Assembly (NCBI GenBank): GCA_964354135.1
Contig: CAYGZA010000070.1
Coordinates: forward strand, 1-21,994
Reading direction: 5' to 3'
From: CAYGZA01 sp964354135
GTDB lineage: Bacteria > Planctomycetota > Planctomycetia > Pirellulales > Thermoguttaceae
Length of the DNA stretch: 21,994 nt
Positions within the stretch are counted from its first letter, which is position 1; each line of letters begins with the position of its first letter. Below, piece after piece: positions 21,933 through 21,994 of the stretch. The notes beneath the pieces were generated by a model. It made no database searches, had not been told where the DNA came from, and worked only from the letters and a program-made list of their open reading frames with translations. The position numbers were made by a program, and so were the translations under genes.

Positions 21933-21994
21933 GCACGTGATACCCATCTTCGACACCGTGAAGTTGTATCTTCCTGCAAGTAAAGGGGTTGCGT

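Larger units (their letters stand above)
21794..21994. other. Repeat-rich right edge, no supported gene
   Basis: The last 201 bases hold the two palindromes described separately. A frame opens at GTG 21937 (VIPIFDTVKLYLPASKGVA) and is still open at the edge after 19 codons; it might be the start of the next gene, but there is no ribosome site and too little sequence to call it. Confidence 0.4.

Overview
The window is high-GC bacterial DNA, and its gene content points to a member of the Planctomycetota. The markers are two secreted sulfatases with CxPSR sites, a giant secreted protein with a LEPR-XLL-like N-terminal motif followed by SdrD-B repeats, an exported WD40 propeller, a DUF4432-type epimerase and remnants of REP-associated (RAYT/Y1) transposases. 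This assignment comes from gene families alone; there is no rRNA or tRNA in the window.

Layout. (1) Bases 1-4206 hold small-molecule metabolism. A truncated cupin / mannose-6-phosphate-isomerase-like gene runs leftward off the edge. Diverging from it is an aldose-epimerase-like DUF4432 gene, then a Tat-exported DJ-1/PfpI protein, then a translationally coupled GYD-domain / URO-D-family pair. (2) Bases 4522-10122 encode an exported seven-bladed WD40 protein and, 42 bases later, a 1511-residue repeat protein (LEPR-XLL-like motif, seven SdrD-B-like domains, polyproline hinge, VCBS/FG-GAP-like repeats), probably co-transcribed. (3) Bases 10123-11931 are an accessory island. A PIN-domain gene and a small partner gene form a toxin-antitoxin-like pair, flanked on both sides by decayed C-terminal pieces of RAYT transposases. 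A lower-GC gene on the minus strand has a C-terminal TIR-like / nucleoside-deoxyribosyltransferase-like domain and may be a defence effector. (4) Bases 12177-19535 are a carbohydrate-degradation locus: a GH51 alpha-L-arabinofuranosidase on the minus strand, divergent from a three-gene operon of sulfatase, sulfatase and a six-hairpin glycosidase-like protein. The divergent promoters appear to share overlapping -10 elements. (5) Bases 19748-21793 encode an aldehyde:ferredoxin oxidoreductase-family enzyme (tungsten/molybdenum pterin) and a MoaD/ThiS-like sulfur carrier that may serve its cofactor. The last 200 bases hold repeat-type palindromes.

How the genes fit together. Region 4 reads as a unit for extracellular or periplasmic breakdown of a sulfated, arabinose-containing glycan: desulfation, arabinose removal and cleavage of another glycosidic link. 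Regions 1 and 5 plausibly handle sugar and aldehyde intermediates, but this is inferred only from proximity. The most unusual part is region 3, where mobile-element debris, a toxin-antitoxin-like pair with a visible promoter/operator and an atypical-composition TIR-like gene sit between conserved metabolic blocks. No CRISPR array, tRNA, rRNA or intact insertion sequence was found.
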